IMG/VR virus record: IMGVR_UViG_3300025000_000065
Location: 1-64,000 of that record
Length of the DNA: 64,000 nucleotides
Source of the DNA: a virus
Direction: 5' to 3' (one strand)
Every line of letters starts with the position of its first letter. The first letter of the stretch is position 1. A program made the position numbers and the translations under genes. Shown piece by piece: positions 7,961-15,749 of this stretch. The notes under the pieces are model-generated. The model saw nothing but the letters and a program-made list of their open reading frames with translations. It was not told the DNA's origin and searched no databases.

Positions 7961-8236
7961 ATGAGCGAGATAAATGTAAAAATAATTAAGTGTGATAGTT
8001 GTGGAGGAATCATTCCTGGTAAGTTTTATATAGATCAGGATAAGTTTATTAATCTTTCTGAAGTAAAAGCAAAAGATTCTATGGAAAATAACTTAGACTT
8101 TTGTTTTGAATGTTGGAAGTATTATGCCAGAAGAGCCAGAGGAAGGATTGATACAGTAGAATTGATCAATGCTGAATTAGGTTTCAATATTACTGAATAT
8201 AAGGTTATTGGTTGTAGTGAAGAAGAATTAATTTAG
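7961..8236 (+). CDS. Zinc-finger protein (91 aa), unknown
   Basis: AAAAAGGAAATT site before ATG 7961. Two cysteine pairs, CDSC (residues 11-14) and CFEC (about 48-51), frame a likely zinc ribbon; a basic RRARGR patch follows. It is the first gene after the iterons. Function unknown. Confidence 0.6.
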   Translation: MSEINVKIIKCDSCGGIIPGKFYIDQDKFINLSEVKAKDSMENNLDFCFECWKYYARRARGRIDTVELINAELGFNITEYKVIGCSEEELI

Positions 8237-8271
8237 AAATAGAATTAGTGTAGATATATGGGAGGTATAAT

Positions 8272-8586
8272 ATGAGTGTTAAAAATAATAGTGGTAAAAA
8301 TAATACTGGTAATAATAAAGAACAAATGTATCAACAATGTCTTCTGAGAAAAAGATCTGGAAATGTAAGTATTCTTGATGTTAGTTGGATTCCTGTAGAG
8401 TATGCTGTTGTTGGTAAGGTTTTGAAGTTAAAAAAAGAAGAAGGAAAATTAGATCAATCAGGTGAATGGAAAAGTGGTTGGGATGATGGTTGGATTGTTA
8501 TAAAAGTATATGGGGTGAGAAGTGAAAGTGATATTGTGAAGATGAATTGGGATTATAGAAAGTGGAGTGAAATTGGTTCTTCATGA
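8272..8586 (+). CDS. Hypothetical protein (104 aa)
   Basis: GGGAGGT site before ATG 8272. The N-terminal 20 residues are Asn/Lys/Gly-rich and probably disordered; the rest (SILDVSWIPVEYAVVGKVLKL...GWDDGWIVIKVYG) looks like a compact beta domain seen in other phage proteins of unknown role. Stop overlaps the next start (ATGA). Confidence 0.6.
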   Translation: MSVKNNSGKNNTGNNKEQMYQQCLLRKRSGNVSILDVSWIPVEYAVVGKVLKLKKEEGKLDQSGEWKSGWDDGWIVIKVYGVRSESDIVKMNWDYRKWSEIGSS

Positions 8587-8654
8587 TTGACCTAATTATT
8601 GTTATTGGTTTGTTTTTATTAATTTGGTTAATTTTTTTGTTATTGGGTTATTAG
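8583..8654 (+). CDS. Tiny membrane peptide (23 aa)
   Basis: ATG overlaps the stop of the previous gene. The product is a single hydrophobic helix (MIDLIIVIGLFLLIWL...). It enters the C-free region, so coding status is uncertain. Confidence 0.4.
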   Translation: MIDLIIVIGLFLLIWLIFLLLGY

Positions 8655-9668
8655 GGTTATTAAGGGGAAAGGTTTTATTTTAGTGTTTTATAATTTTAGG
8701 TGTAATTTTTGTTGTTAGTATATTTTTTATAGTTTTTTGGTTTATGTTTTTTTATGTGAAGGTTTTTGTTAGTGATTTTGTGTAGTTTTATTTGAGGTTT
8801 TTGTGTTTGTTTAGGGGGTTTTGGATTGTTTTTGTTGTGAAGTTTGGAGGGGGGTTTATTGAGGGGATTTTGGTGATGTTTTGGATGAGGAAGTTAAGGG
8901 GGTTTTGTAGGGTGTGTGAGTTGATGTGCCATACCTGGTTTTCGAATCTGTTTTCAATTAAATCACGTAAACATACGCCTATCAATCTCATGTTATGCCA
9001 TGCTATACGCTCATATAACTTGCCATAATATACACATTATGACAACTTTTAAGGCTATTTTAAAGGATTTTAAAGCGATTCTATTGGTTGTATGTATAGA
9101 ATGATCATTCAAGGCTGATTGATACCAGGATTGACTATTCTTAACTTGTTGATTGATATCCAATGTCATGCCATAGGTTGACTATATACCAGTATGCAAT
9201 GGTATAGCATCCTGTTTAAGCATGATTTAAAGGATTTTAAACGGTTTATATAGTGATATGATATATAATGACCTATTGACTATATAAACGCCTTAGAATG
9301 GCTTAAACGATGATTGATTAATGGTATTTTTGGAGATTAAAAGTATATCACAACGTGATATATCATGACGTGATACATCGTATAACATGCTGTTTTCTGG
9401 AGAAGCACTATATAACTACTATGTAATACATAATACTGATTGTTAAATAATTTACACTTGTAAAATAAAATACATTTATAAATCATTTAACAATTCATAC
9501 CAATACATCAATCAATACATCAATCCTTAACTATCAATCAATACCATCAATTAAAGTATAACCAGGGTTACACTATTCAATACATCAATCCAACAATACA
9601 ACCTTAACCAACAATCAATACAATCCAACAATCCAACAACTTAACCAACAATCCAATAAACAAATTAA
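8655..9668. other. Gene-free region with extreme strand asymmetry; origin or terminus candidate
   Basis: No supported gene. From 8593 to 8928 the plus strand contains no C and has several G4-G6 runs. From 9479 to 9668 it has almost no G. The 550-bp core between them has mixed composition, a 16-bp direct repeat (9059-9074 and 9226-9241), and palindromes. The right part carries three copies of CAATACATCAATC (9501, 9513, 9578) and two of TTAACCAACAATC (9604, 9641). It ends at a bidirectional terminator. Confidence 0.6.
9344..9380. promoter_or_regulatory. Palindromic sites in the gene-free region
   Basis: TATATCAC and GTGATATA form a palindrome with a 3-bp centre (9344-9362). A second related site (ATATCATGACGTGATA) overlaps its right end, giving two similar sites about 18 bp apart. 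Possible binding sites for an unknown protein. Confidence 0.45.
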
Positions 9669-9715
9669 AAAAAATAAAATCCTGATAATTTTTTTCTACC
9701 AGGATTTTATTTTTT
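9669..9715. terminator. Bidirectional intrinsic terminator
   Basis: Perfect 16-bp arms (9669-9684 and 9700-9715) around a 15-nt loop, with CCTG/CAGG at the top and A/T tracts on both outer sides. It closes the minus-strand gene array at 9766-11399 and would also stop plus-strand transcription. Confidence 0.75.
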
Positions 9716-9765
9716 ATTTTCTCCAGTAATTTATTTATTGTTTGATCAATTAATCAATTCTTTAA

Positions 9766-10020
9766 TTAATATTTTACATGAATTCTATTCCATCCATCAA
9801 TCATGATACTATCATCATATAAATCAATTTGATATAAATAATTATCATTATTTTTAATATTTTCTAAATTTTCAGAATATAAAGTTAAATATCCATCTTT
9901 TAAAATCCAATTATTTGATTTAAATTTATCAATTAAAATGTCTTCATTTTCTAACTTATCCCAAATTAAAATTTTTTGAACACTTTGATTTTTTATTTTT
10001 TCATAATTTTTTTGATTCAT
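9766..10020 (-). CDS. Hypothetical protein (84 aa)
   Basis: The leader AATTGGAGATTTTAAA precedes the ATG. This AATTGGAGA site recurs before the neighbouring minus-strand genes. Soluble Asn/Lys/Asp-rich product; no family recognised. Last gene of its array, before the bidirectional terminator. Confidence 0.55.
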   Translation of the reverse strand: MNQKNYEKIKNQSVQKILIWDKLENEDILIDKFKSNNWILKDGYLTLYSENLENIKNNDNYLYQIDLYDDSIMIDGWNRIHVKY

Positions 10021-10072
10021 TTTAAAATCTCCAATTATCCAATTTTTTATTTTTTATTTTCTGATTATTTAT

Positions 10073-10330
10073 TTATAAATTTTCTGGAATTCCATCATAA
10101 TAATAGTTAGTCATAATATTTGAAATACTATCATGATCAAATTTTGACATTAATTTAAAATTCCAATCTTTATTAAAATCCTGAAAACCAAAAAAATCAT
10201 TTTCAAAATTCATAAAATAAACTGAAAAATTATAATTATAGCCATCGTTAAGATTTACATATAATTTAATATTATTTTCCTTGTTTTCATAAATCAATTT
10301 TGAATTTTTATTATTTTTATTTGTTTTCAT
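10073..10330 (-). CDS. Hypothetical protein (85 aa)
   Basis: AATTGGAGA leader. Rich in Asn, Phe and Tyr (e.g. FENDFFGFQDFNKDW). No motif recognised. The gap to the next gene upstream (10331-10471) is AT-rich with no clear feature. Confidence 0.5.
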   Translation of the reverse strand: MKTNKNNKNSKLIYENKENNIKLYVNLNDGYNYNFSVYFMNFENDFFGFQDFNKDWNFKLMSKFDHDSISNIMTNYYYDGIPENL

Positions 10331-10471
10331 TTTATAATCTCCAATTTTTTATTTTTTATTTTTTTTATGATCCAATACTTATTTATGATTATAGGGATTA
10401 TTTTTTAAATGTCAATAGTCAATTTTCTATTTTCTGAAAATTGACTATTTTTTATTTTTTTTTAATTTTTA

Positions 10472-10720
10472 TTAATTATTTTTTTCTGTTTTTTTTGTTA
10501 CCGATAAAATTGTACCGATCCGATTCACTTCAAAAATTTTATCAATCCATTTATTATCATGATCAAAAAATCTTAATGTATAAATAACTATACCCGTTTT
10601 TTGATCAAAATTTATCGATGCATTAATAGGTTTTAAAATGAACCATAATTCGCTTAATTTGTTGTCTTGTTTTTTTGAAGTGGTTTTATACATCCCATTA
10701 TTATATTTTATAGTTGACAT
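10472..10720 (-). CDS. Hypothetical protein (82 aa)
   Basis: AATTGGAGAAAA leader. Predicted beta-rich small soluble protein (ASINFDQKTGIVIYTLRFFDHD). No family recognised. Confidence 0.5.
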   Translation of the reverse strand: MSTIKYNNGMYKTTSKKQDNKLSELWFILKPINASINFDQKTGIVIYTLRFFDHDNKWIDKIFEVNRIGTILSVTKKTEKNN

Positions 10721-10746
10721 TTTATTTTCTCCAATTCAATTTTTAA

Positions 10747-10935
10747 TTATTTATTATCCCATGAAAATTTAGAATTAATAAATAAATTATTATTTTTTTC
10801 AAATAAGAAAAAAGATTTTTTCCAAAAAAACTTATCTATACCATGACCATTTTTTGTCAAACAATAATTCCACTTATTAACTGGATTGTATTTTATAACA
10901 TGGTAACAATATTTTATTTTATCCATTGTAAGCAT
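10747..10935 (-). CDS. Hypothetical protein (62 aa)
   Basis: AATTGGAGATGG leader. Aromatic- and Lys-rich; no motif seen. Confidence 0.45.
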   Translation of the reverse strand: MLTMDKIKYCYHVIKYNPVNKWNYCLTKNGHGIDKFFWKKSFFLFEKNNNLFINSKFSWDNK

Positions 10936-10976
10936 TTTACCATCTCCAATTCTAATCTAATTTTTTTAATATCAAT

Positions 10977-11162
10977 CTAATATCTTTTATATGCTGATTT
11001 TTTGGTAATTACTGAATTATTAAACATAATAACCAAAAAAACCAAAAAAATCAATACAATCATAATAATTGGATTTTTATCAATTGTTTTAAGAATAAAT
11101 TCGATAAAATCTCCAATTAAGCCAAAATTATTAAAGCTTGCTAAAATCTTATTAATTGTCAT
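10977..11162 (-). CDS. Small membrane protein (61 aa)
   Basis: GAGGAGA site. One clear transmembrane helix at residues about 31-48 (NPIIMIVLIFLVFLVIMF), flanked by a helical N-terminus and a basic tail. Inner-membrane location likely, role unknown. Confidence 0.5.
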   Translation of the reverse strand: MTINKILASFNNFGLIGDFIEFILKTIDKNPIIMIVLIFLVFLVIMFNNSVITKKSAYKRY

Positions 11163-11201
11163 TTTTTAATCTCCTCATTATTCCATTAACCTATTGATCT
11201 A

Positions 11202-11399
11202 TTATTGACAATGAACAACGCGCACTGATTGATCAAATAATACTACGTCCCAATTGTGATTTAAACCAGTGTCAAAGCAGGTAATTTTTGTCTCAGAAAT
11301 TGCATACAATGGTTTCAAGTGAGAATTTACACTTAAAAATTCTACAATTTTTGGATCGATTGTGTATTTTCCGTTTCCCATCATATTTTCGATTTTCAT
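11202..11399 (-). CDS. Hypothetical protein (65 aa), first gene of the minus array
   Basis: GAGGAGA site before the ATG and a promoter 52 nt upstream. Small soluble protein; no family recognised. Confidence 0.5.
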   Translation of the reverse strand: MKIENMMGNGKYTIDPKIVEFLSVNSHLKPLYAISETKITCFDTGLNHNWDVVLFDQSVRVVHCQ

Positions 11400-11450
11400 T
11401 TTTTTTGTCTCCTCATTATTTATTTTTAATTATTAACTATCATCAATACC

Positions 11451-11478
11451 AGTATACACAACATTTTATTAAATACAA
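11451..11478 (-). promoter_or_regulatory. Promoter for the minus-strand small-gene array
   Basis: Minus strand TTGTAT (11473-11478), 16 bp, TATACT (11451-11456). It has the same TTGTA and 16-bp pattern as the plus-strand array promoters. Confidence 0.55.
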
Positions 11479-11914
11479 TACTTTTAAACAAATTAATACA
11501 ATTTTCAACTATTCGATTAACTTATACTAAAACCCAAAACCTATAAATTAAACTTATACTAAACTCATCCAGCATACTAAAAATACAGCCAAAATAAAGC
11601 ACTTTCAAGCGTTTTAAATCAATATAGGTCACTTTATATCTTAACTTTTAAAATCCATTTTAAAGCCAAAAATAACGATTTATAGCAATTTAAATTATTT
11701 TTTTTATGAGTTTTTTCTACCAAAAATTATTAAAAATTATTAAAAAATTTTATTTTTTACACGTGAAAATTAAAAATAAAATTATTTTTTTTATGGTCAA
11801 TTCCTAGAGATGATTATTTTTATTTTTTATTTATTTTTTTGATTATTTTAATGATCAAAATAATTTTAAAATAATTTTAATAAATTTTTAAAATTGATAA
11901 AAAAAAATTCATAC
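11479..11914. other. AT-rich gene-free spacer between divergent arrays
   Basis: No credible gene, tRNA or strong hairpin. Long A and T tracts suggest a curved or easily melted segment. Confidence 0.4.
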
Positions 11915-11942
11915 TTGTATTATATTTTTTTTCTGTTATGAT
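11915..11942 (+). promoter_or_regulatory. Promoter for the plus-strand small-gene array
   Basis: TTGTAT (11915-11920), 16 bp, TATGAT (11937-11942), about 58 nt before the first start codon at 12000. Confidence 0.5.
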
Positions 11943-11999
11943 TTTTATATCGTATTTAATCAAAAAAAATAAAAAATAAACAATTGGAGAAAAAACAAA

Positions 12000-12203
12000 A
12001 TGACATTAAAAAAATATACTAAAAAACAATTAATTAATTTGTCGCCTGAATCAATGCTATACCAACATATTGATAATTTAAATTTACCTGAATTTATTAA
12101 AATTGAATTGTTCGAACAAATGAATTTTTTTTCACGAACAAAAAAAATATTAATGAATTCCTGGTCAAAGTGGGAATTTGAAAACTGGTATTATTCGGAT
12201 TAA
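12000..12203 (+). CDS. Hypothetical protein (67 aa)
   Basis: AATTGGAGAAAA site, the same leader sequence as the minus-strand array. Helical, Lys-rich, ends in WSKWEFENWYYSD. First gene of the plus array. Confidence 0.5.
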   Translation: MTLKKYTKKQLINLSPESMLYQHIDNLNLPEFIKIELFEQMNFFSRTKKILMNSWSKWEFENWYYSD

Positions 12204-12229
12204 AAAAAAAAAAATAAGGATATTAAAAA

Positions 12230-12412
12230 ATGAATCAATATTATTATATCTATGGCTTAATGGGTTTAACGTCCTCAAGTACTTACACAAAAAATATTAA
12301 TAGATGGATTCGATTTTCTGAAGAGGAGAAAATTAAATTTGAAAAAAATAACATTTTACCATATGGCGTGACCAAAAAAGGAATTTTTATTAATGTTAAT
12401 AAATTTCATTAA
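12230..12412 (+). CDS. Hypothetical protein (60 aa)
   Basis: AAGGATATT site 8 nt before ATG. Tyr/Asn-rich, no motif. Confidence 0.45.
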   Translation: MNQYYYIYGLMGLTSSSTYTKNINRWIRFSEEEKIKFEKNNILPYGVTKKGIFINVNKFH

Positions 12413-12460
12413 TAACAGATCATTAATAACAGATTAGATTAAACAAATAACAAATTATCA

Positions 12461-12480
12461 AATAAAATTAGAATTTTATC
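12461..12480. repeat. 20-bp dyad element (one mismatch), centre TTAGAA
   Basis: AATAAAA and TTTTATC arms, immediately followed by AGGAG, the ribosome site of the gene at 12494. Confidence 0.65.
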
Positions 12481-12493
12481 AGGAGATTAAAAA

Positions 12494-12853
12494 ATGGAAA
12501 ATAAAAATATTAAATTAAAATTAGATAATAGTCACGAAAAAACATATAAAAATATTGAATATATTAATTCTATTATTTTTAAAAATAATGATCATGACAA
12601 TAATAAAATCGATAAAATATTAAATAATTATGATTGTATTTTAGCGTATTTTGAAGGACGTTTAAATTGTCAAAATGATGAAATTATTCTAACCAATTTA
12701 AAAATCGAAAATGAAAATTATATCATTGTTGGACAAAATTGTTTAAATAAACCTTATTTATCATCAATAGAATTATATAAAAAATCTGTAGACTATTCTT
12801 ATCCATTAACATATGATTTAATTGATAATTGGATTGATTCTAATAATTGGTAG
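12494..12853 (+). CDS. Hypothetical protein (119 aa)
   Basis: AGGAG site directly after a dyad element. Very Asn/Ile/Lys-rich. The central part (CILAYFEGRLNCQNDEIILTNLKI) is predicted beta. Not recognised. Confidence 0.5.
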   Translation: MENKNIKLKLDNSHEKTYKNIEYINSIIFKNNDHDNNKIDKILNNYDCILAYFEGRLNCQNDEIILTNLKIENENYIIVGQNCLNKPYLSSIELYKKSVDYSYPLTYDLIDNWIDSNNW

Positions 12854-12900
12854 AATGTCAACAGATTGTTAACAATTGTATCATTGTATCAAAATCTATT
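12853..12900 (+). promoter_or_regulatory. Conserved promoter-upstream element, copy 1
   Basis: About 48 bp nearly identical to 15633-15680, with two GT(T/C)AAC boxes around AGATT and a TCATTGTAT box. It abuts the -35 hexamer at 12899. Candidate binding site of an activator or repressor. Confidence 0.6.
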
Positions 12901-12926
12901 GACAATAATAAAAAAATGGCTATACT
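12899..12926 (+). promoter_or_regulatory. Sigma70-like promoter
   Basis: TTGACA (12899-12904), 16 bp, TATACT (12921-12926). Precedes the gene at 12991. Confidence 0.6.
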
Positions 12927-12990
12927 GGAATATATCAGAATAACAAAATAATAAAATCAAATAACAGAAAATTAAAAAAGGATGTAGAAA

Positions 12991-13290
12991 ATGGAAGAGA
13001 CAACAACAACAACAACAAATAAACCAAAAATTAAATACTGGGTAACGATGACTGATAAATTTATGTCAAACTGGGGATTATCAGAAAATAGAATTAATAA
13101 ACTTGTTTTCGAATGTGAAAATTTTAATGAGGCTCGAATCGTTGCGGAAAATGCAGAAAATAGGTCAGATCAAAAATATATTAATATTTGTTCAAATAAA
13201 CCGTATTATAATAATAAAAGATATTTTGTTCAGATCAAAAATAAAGAAATTTATCCCTCCTGGTATGAAAAAGATTATTTCAAAGCATAG
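12991..13290 (+). CDS. Conserved phage/plasmid small protein (99 aa), unknown
   Basis: AAAAAGGATG site. The segments YWVTMTDKFMSNWG, FNEARIVAENAENR and NKPYYNNKRYFVQ match a pattern I recall from small proteins of phages and mobile elements; no function is known to me. A (ACA) triplet run encodes six Thr near the N-terminus. Confidence 0.6.
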   Translation: MEETTTTTTNKPKIKYWVTMTDKFMSNWGLSENRINKLVFECENFNEARIVAENAENRSDQKYINICSNKPYYNNKRYFVQIKNKEIYPSWYEKDYFKA

Positions 13291-13326
13291 GAGCAAAAAT
13301 GAAAAAGTAAAAATTATTAAATTATA

Positions 13327-13373
13327 TTATACAGTATAAAAATAAAAAATTATAAAAGATTTATACTGTATAA
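13327..13373 (+). terminator. Hairpin after the 12991 gene
   Basis: Perfect 14-bp arms (13327-13340, 13360-13373) with a 19-nt loop. AT-rich and lacking a long U tract, so terminator or processing site. Confidence 0.5.
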
Positions 13374-13430
13374 AATTAATAGAATAATTTTAAAATTCTA
13401 TAAAATAAAAAAAATGGAGAAAATAAAAAA

Positions 13431-13826
13431 ATGAAAACCGTAACAAAATTAAACAAAAATGCTGAAAATAAATTAGAAAAATATATCGTAAAATACTTAA
13501 AAGATTATACTAATGATGAACAAGAATTAGAATCCCATATTTCAGATATTTTGCAATATGGCTGCCAATCCGGCGCAGTTAGTCCATTAATTTATTATTC
13601 TGATACTATACCATTTTTCAAAAAATATCAAAATGAAATTAATCAGTTATTATCAGAATTAATTAATGATACTGGTATGCCAATTTCAGAATTATTACAA
13701 TCTTTTGATGATACCGATCCTTTATGCCTGGATACTCAAAATCAGAATTTAATGGCGTGGTTTGGATTTGAAGAAACCTTAAGAAATTTGTGCTTAAAAT
13801 CTGAAGTATTGGAAGGTGAAATATAA
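13431..13826 (+). CDS. Conserved mobile-element protein (131 aa), unknown (DUF7222-like)
   Basis: TGGAGAAA site. The segments ISDILQYGCQSGAVSPLIYYSDTIPFFKKYQNEI and LMAWFGFEETLRNL resemble a family widespread on plasmids and phages, possibly DUF7222. Function unknown; usually found in runs of small accessory genes, as here. Confidence 0.6.
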   Translation: MKTVTKLNKNAENKLEKYIVKYLKDYTNDEQELESHISDILQYGCQSGAVSPLIYYSDTIPFFKKYQNEINQLLSELINDTGMPISELLQSFDDTDPLCLDTQNQNLMAWFGFEETLRNLCLKSEVLEGEI

Positions 13827-13829
13827 ACC

Positions 13830-13849
13830 AATAAAAATTATATTTTATT
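13830..13849. repeat. 20-bp dyad element, centre ATTATA
   Basis: Exact arms, preceded by ACC, directly after the stop at 13826. Confidence 0.75.
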
Positions 13850-13851
13850 AT

Positions 13852-13903
13852 CTGATTATTGCCATTATAAAAAATTATAAAATCCTATAATGGCAATGAT
13901 CAG
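13852..13903 (+). terminator. Long hairpin after the 13431 gene
   Basis: 18-bp arms (13852-13869, 13886-13903) with one mismatch and a 16-nt loop. No U tract; terminator or RNA-stability element. Confidence 0.5.
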
Positions 13904-13958
13904 GAAATAAAAAATAAAAATCAAATAACAGATCAAAAAAAAAAAAAGGAATGATATC

Positions 13959-14363
13959 ATGACAACAAATAGCAAAAATTTATTTAATATTTTACCTGAA
14001 GAAAACTTTAATCAATATGCTGAAAATAGAAAAGAATATGTAATCAATCAATATATCGATTATGCCATAAAAAGAGATTATGAAACACGAACAAGGGAAC
14101 AAATAGAAAAAAGCATAACAGATTATTTTTATTATATGGAAGTAGATTTTAAAAGATATCAGGAAGAAGTTTTTAAACATAATGAAGAATATAAAAGAAA
14201 ATACGGAAGAAGTTTAAATCCATTTTTAAATCAAACAATTCCTGATCATGATTATGCTAGTATGAAAACTGGTATTTCTACATTTTTTATTATGAATTTA
14301 TTTGGTATATTTGATTCTTTATGTCGTCAATATAAAAAAGAAAATGATCAAATAACAGAATAA
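13959..14363 (+). CDS. Hypothetical protein (134 aa)
   Basis: AAAAAGGAATGAT site. Mostly helical with many charged residues (TREQIEKSITDYFYYMEVDFKRYQEEV), ending in a hydrophobic stretch FFIMNLFGIFDSL. No family recognised. Confidence 0.5.
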   Translation: MTTNSKNLFNILPEENFNQYAENRKEYVINQYIDYAIKRDYETRTREQIEKSITDYFYYMEVDFKRYQEEVFKHNEEYKRKYGRSLNPFLNQTIPDHDYASMKTGISTFFIMNLFGIFDSLCRQYKKENDQITE

Positions 14364-14398
14364 AAAAATAGTATAATAACAAATAAGGAATTATAAAA

Positions 14399-14689
14399 AT
14401 GAATGATCGAAAATCCTATAAAATAACAAATTCAGAAAACAATGATTATATAAAAGATTTAATTATTCCTGATTATGTTATACAGGAATTAAATAAAAGT
14501 TTTCATAATCAAAAATCAGATTATTATAATAATTTTGGAAATTTTTTTCCTATTTGGAATGAAAAAATTAATGAATTTTTAATTAAAAATTTTCCAATTT
14601 TCACAAATGAAAACATGATTTATAATATAAATAATATTTATAAAATTGTTTTTAATTGGAATAATCAAATATTTTATATATCATCATAA
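14399..14689 (+). CDS. Hypothetical protein (96 aa)
   Basis: AAGGAATT site. Asn/Tyr/Ile/Phe-rich. No motif recognised. Confidence 0.45.
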   Translation: MNDRKSYKITNSENNDYIKDLIIPDYVIQELNKSFHNQKSDYYNNFGNFFPIWNEKINEFLIKNFPIFTNENMIYNINNIYKIVFNWNNQIFYISS

Positions 14690-14728
14690 AATAAAAAGGA
14701 ATAACAGATCATAAAAACCATTAAATTT

Positions 14729-15088
14729 ATGCTACGTGAAAATAGCAATGAAATAGACAACGAAGGAAAGGAATTTTTCCATAAATTCTATATACTACCA
14801 AAAAAATTAACATTATCCTGGAAATGGCTATTTTTTGACATGGTAATTATTGATAAGGATTTTATAACACAACGGATTAAAATTTTTAAACATGTAATTA
14901 CATTCTACTATAATTTTAATAAAAAGGATTTTAGAATTATTTTGTATGATGCAAGAGGATATATGTATATAGAAATTCAAAATTTAAATCCTGATCATAA
15001 AATAACATTCTGGAAAAATGAAAAAAGGAAATTAAATGGTAAAATGAAATTCCCAAAATATATTTTCACTTCAGATAAAATTAAATAA
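14729..15088 (+). CDS. Hypothetical protein (119 aa), start uncertain
   Basis: The first ATG (14729) has no ribosome site. The frame is open upstream to an ATA that stands at correct spacing after AAAAGGAATAACAGATC, the leader used by neighbours. Either a non-AUG start or a mutated start codon. Product is basic with several beta strands (FDMVIIDKDFITQRIKIFKHVITFYYNF). Confidence 0.45.
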   Translation: MLRENSNEIDNEGKEFFHKFYILPKKLTLSWKWLFFDMVIIDKDFITQRIKIFKHVITFYYNFNKKDFRIILYDARGYMYIEIQNLNPDHKITFWKNEKRKLNGKMKFPKYIFTSDKIK

Positions 15089-15155
15089 AAATAAAACAAT
15101 AAAATAATAAAACAATAAACCATAAAACAAAATAACAGAAAGGGAATAACAGATC

Positions 15156-15260
15156 ACGAAAACAAAAAAAGAAACGCAACAATTGAAAAAGAATCGCAAG
15201 GAAAAAGAAAATAAAAAATTATTGTATTTTGCTTTATTACGTGAAGATAAGGAAAATTAA
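15156..15260 (+). pseudogene. Short basic frame with ACG in the start position (34-35 aa)
   Basis: Directly after AAAGGGAATAACAGATC stands ACG instead of ATG, then 34 open codons ending just before the next gene. Product is Lys/Glu-rich. Probably a gene that lost its start, or a rare ACG start. Confidence 0.3.
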
Positions 15261-15262
15261 AA

Positions 15263-15421
15263 ATGGATAATTCAGGATTTTTTATAGCCATAATGGTATT
15301 TATTGGGATTTTTTATATTGTCATTTATGAAATTATTAAAGATAAAATGAAACAAAAAAGAATTGAAGATCAAAATAAATGGAGAAAAAATATATGTAAT
15401 TTTCCTAAGCATAACAGATAA
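15263..15421 (+). CDS. Small membrane protein (52 aa)
   Basis: AAGGAAAATT site. One N-terminal transmembrane helix (GFFIAIMVFIGIFYIVIY), then a basic cytoplasmic tail. Role unknown. Confidence 0.5.
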   Translation: MDNSGFFIAIMVFIGIFYIVIYEIIKDKMKQKRIEDQNKWRKNICNFPKHNR

Positions 15422-15450
15422 AAAAATAAAAAAATCCTTCCTCCTCCTCT

Positions 15451-15488
15451 GAATGTGATATCTAAAATTAAAAAAAGATATCACATTC
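15451..15488 (+). terminator. Strong hairpin
   Basis: Perfect 13-bp arms (15451-15463, 15476-15488), 12-nt A-rich loop, followed by TATTTT. Probably ends the preceding transcript. Confidence 0.6.
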
Positions 15489-15590
15489 TATTTTAAACAC
15501 ATTTTCCAGTATAATAAAATGATTTATATACTAATAGATATAAAATGATCAATGGTAATTTAAAAACGCTGAAAATGGCTAAAAATAACC

Positions 15591-15610
15591 AATAAAAACA
15601 GTATTTTATT
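15591..15610. repeat. 20-bp dyad element, centre ACAGTA
   Basis: Exact arms preceded by ACC; lies upstream of the conserved promoter element. Confidence 0.75.
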
Positions 15611-15632
15611 TAATAAATTGCTGGTTGAATTG

Positions 15633-15680
15633 GAATGTTAACAGATTGTTAACGATTGTATCATTGTATAAAAAACTATT
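15633..15680 (+). promoter_or_regulatory. Conserved promoter-upstream element, copy 2
   Basis: Same 48-bp sequence as 12853-12900 with few changes, including GTTAAC-AGATT-GTTAAC and TCATTGTAT. It abuts the -35 hexamer at 15679. Confidence 0.6.
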
Positions 15681-15706
15681 GCAATTTATTTATAACTTGC
15701 TATAAT
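15679..15706 (+). promoter_or_regulatory. Sigma70-like promoter
   Basis: TTGCAA (15679-15684), 16 bp, TATAAT (15701-15706), 44 nt before the start at 15750. Confidence 0.65.
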
Positions 15707-15749
15707 TAGTATAGAAATAAAAAATAAATAAAAAATAGGAGATAAAAAA

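Noticed and set aside
8938-8955. TTCGAAT reminiscent of a tRNA T-loop
   Set aside because: Flanking bases do not form a T-stem and no acceptor or anticodon stem can be drawn.
8792-9028. Open frame for a 78-residue Phe/Val-rich protein on the plus strand
   Set aside because: It lies mostly in the C-free stretch, has no ribosome site, and its composition follows the base bias rather than coding selection.
8593-9668. Long inverted repeat formed by the C-free and G-poor segments
   Set aside because: The two segments share only opposite base bias; no extended base pairing is found when one is reverse-complemented.
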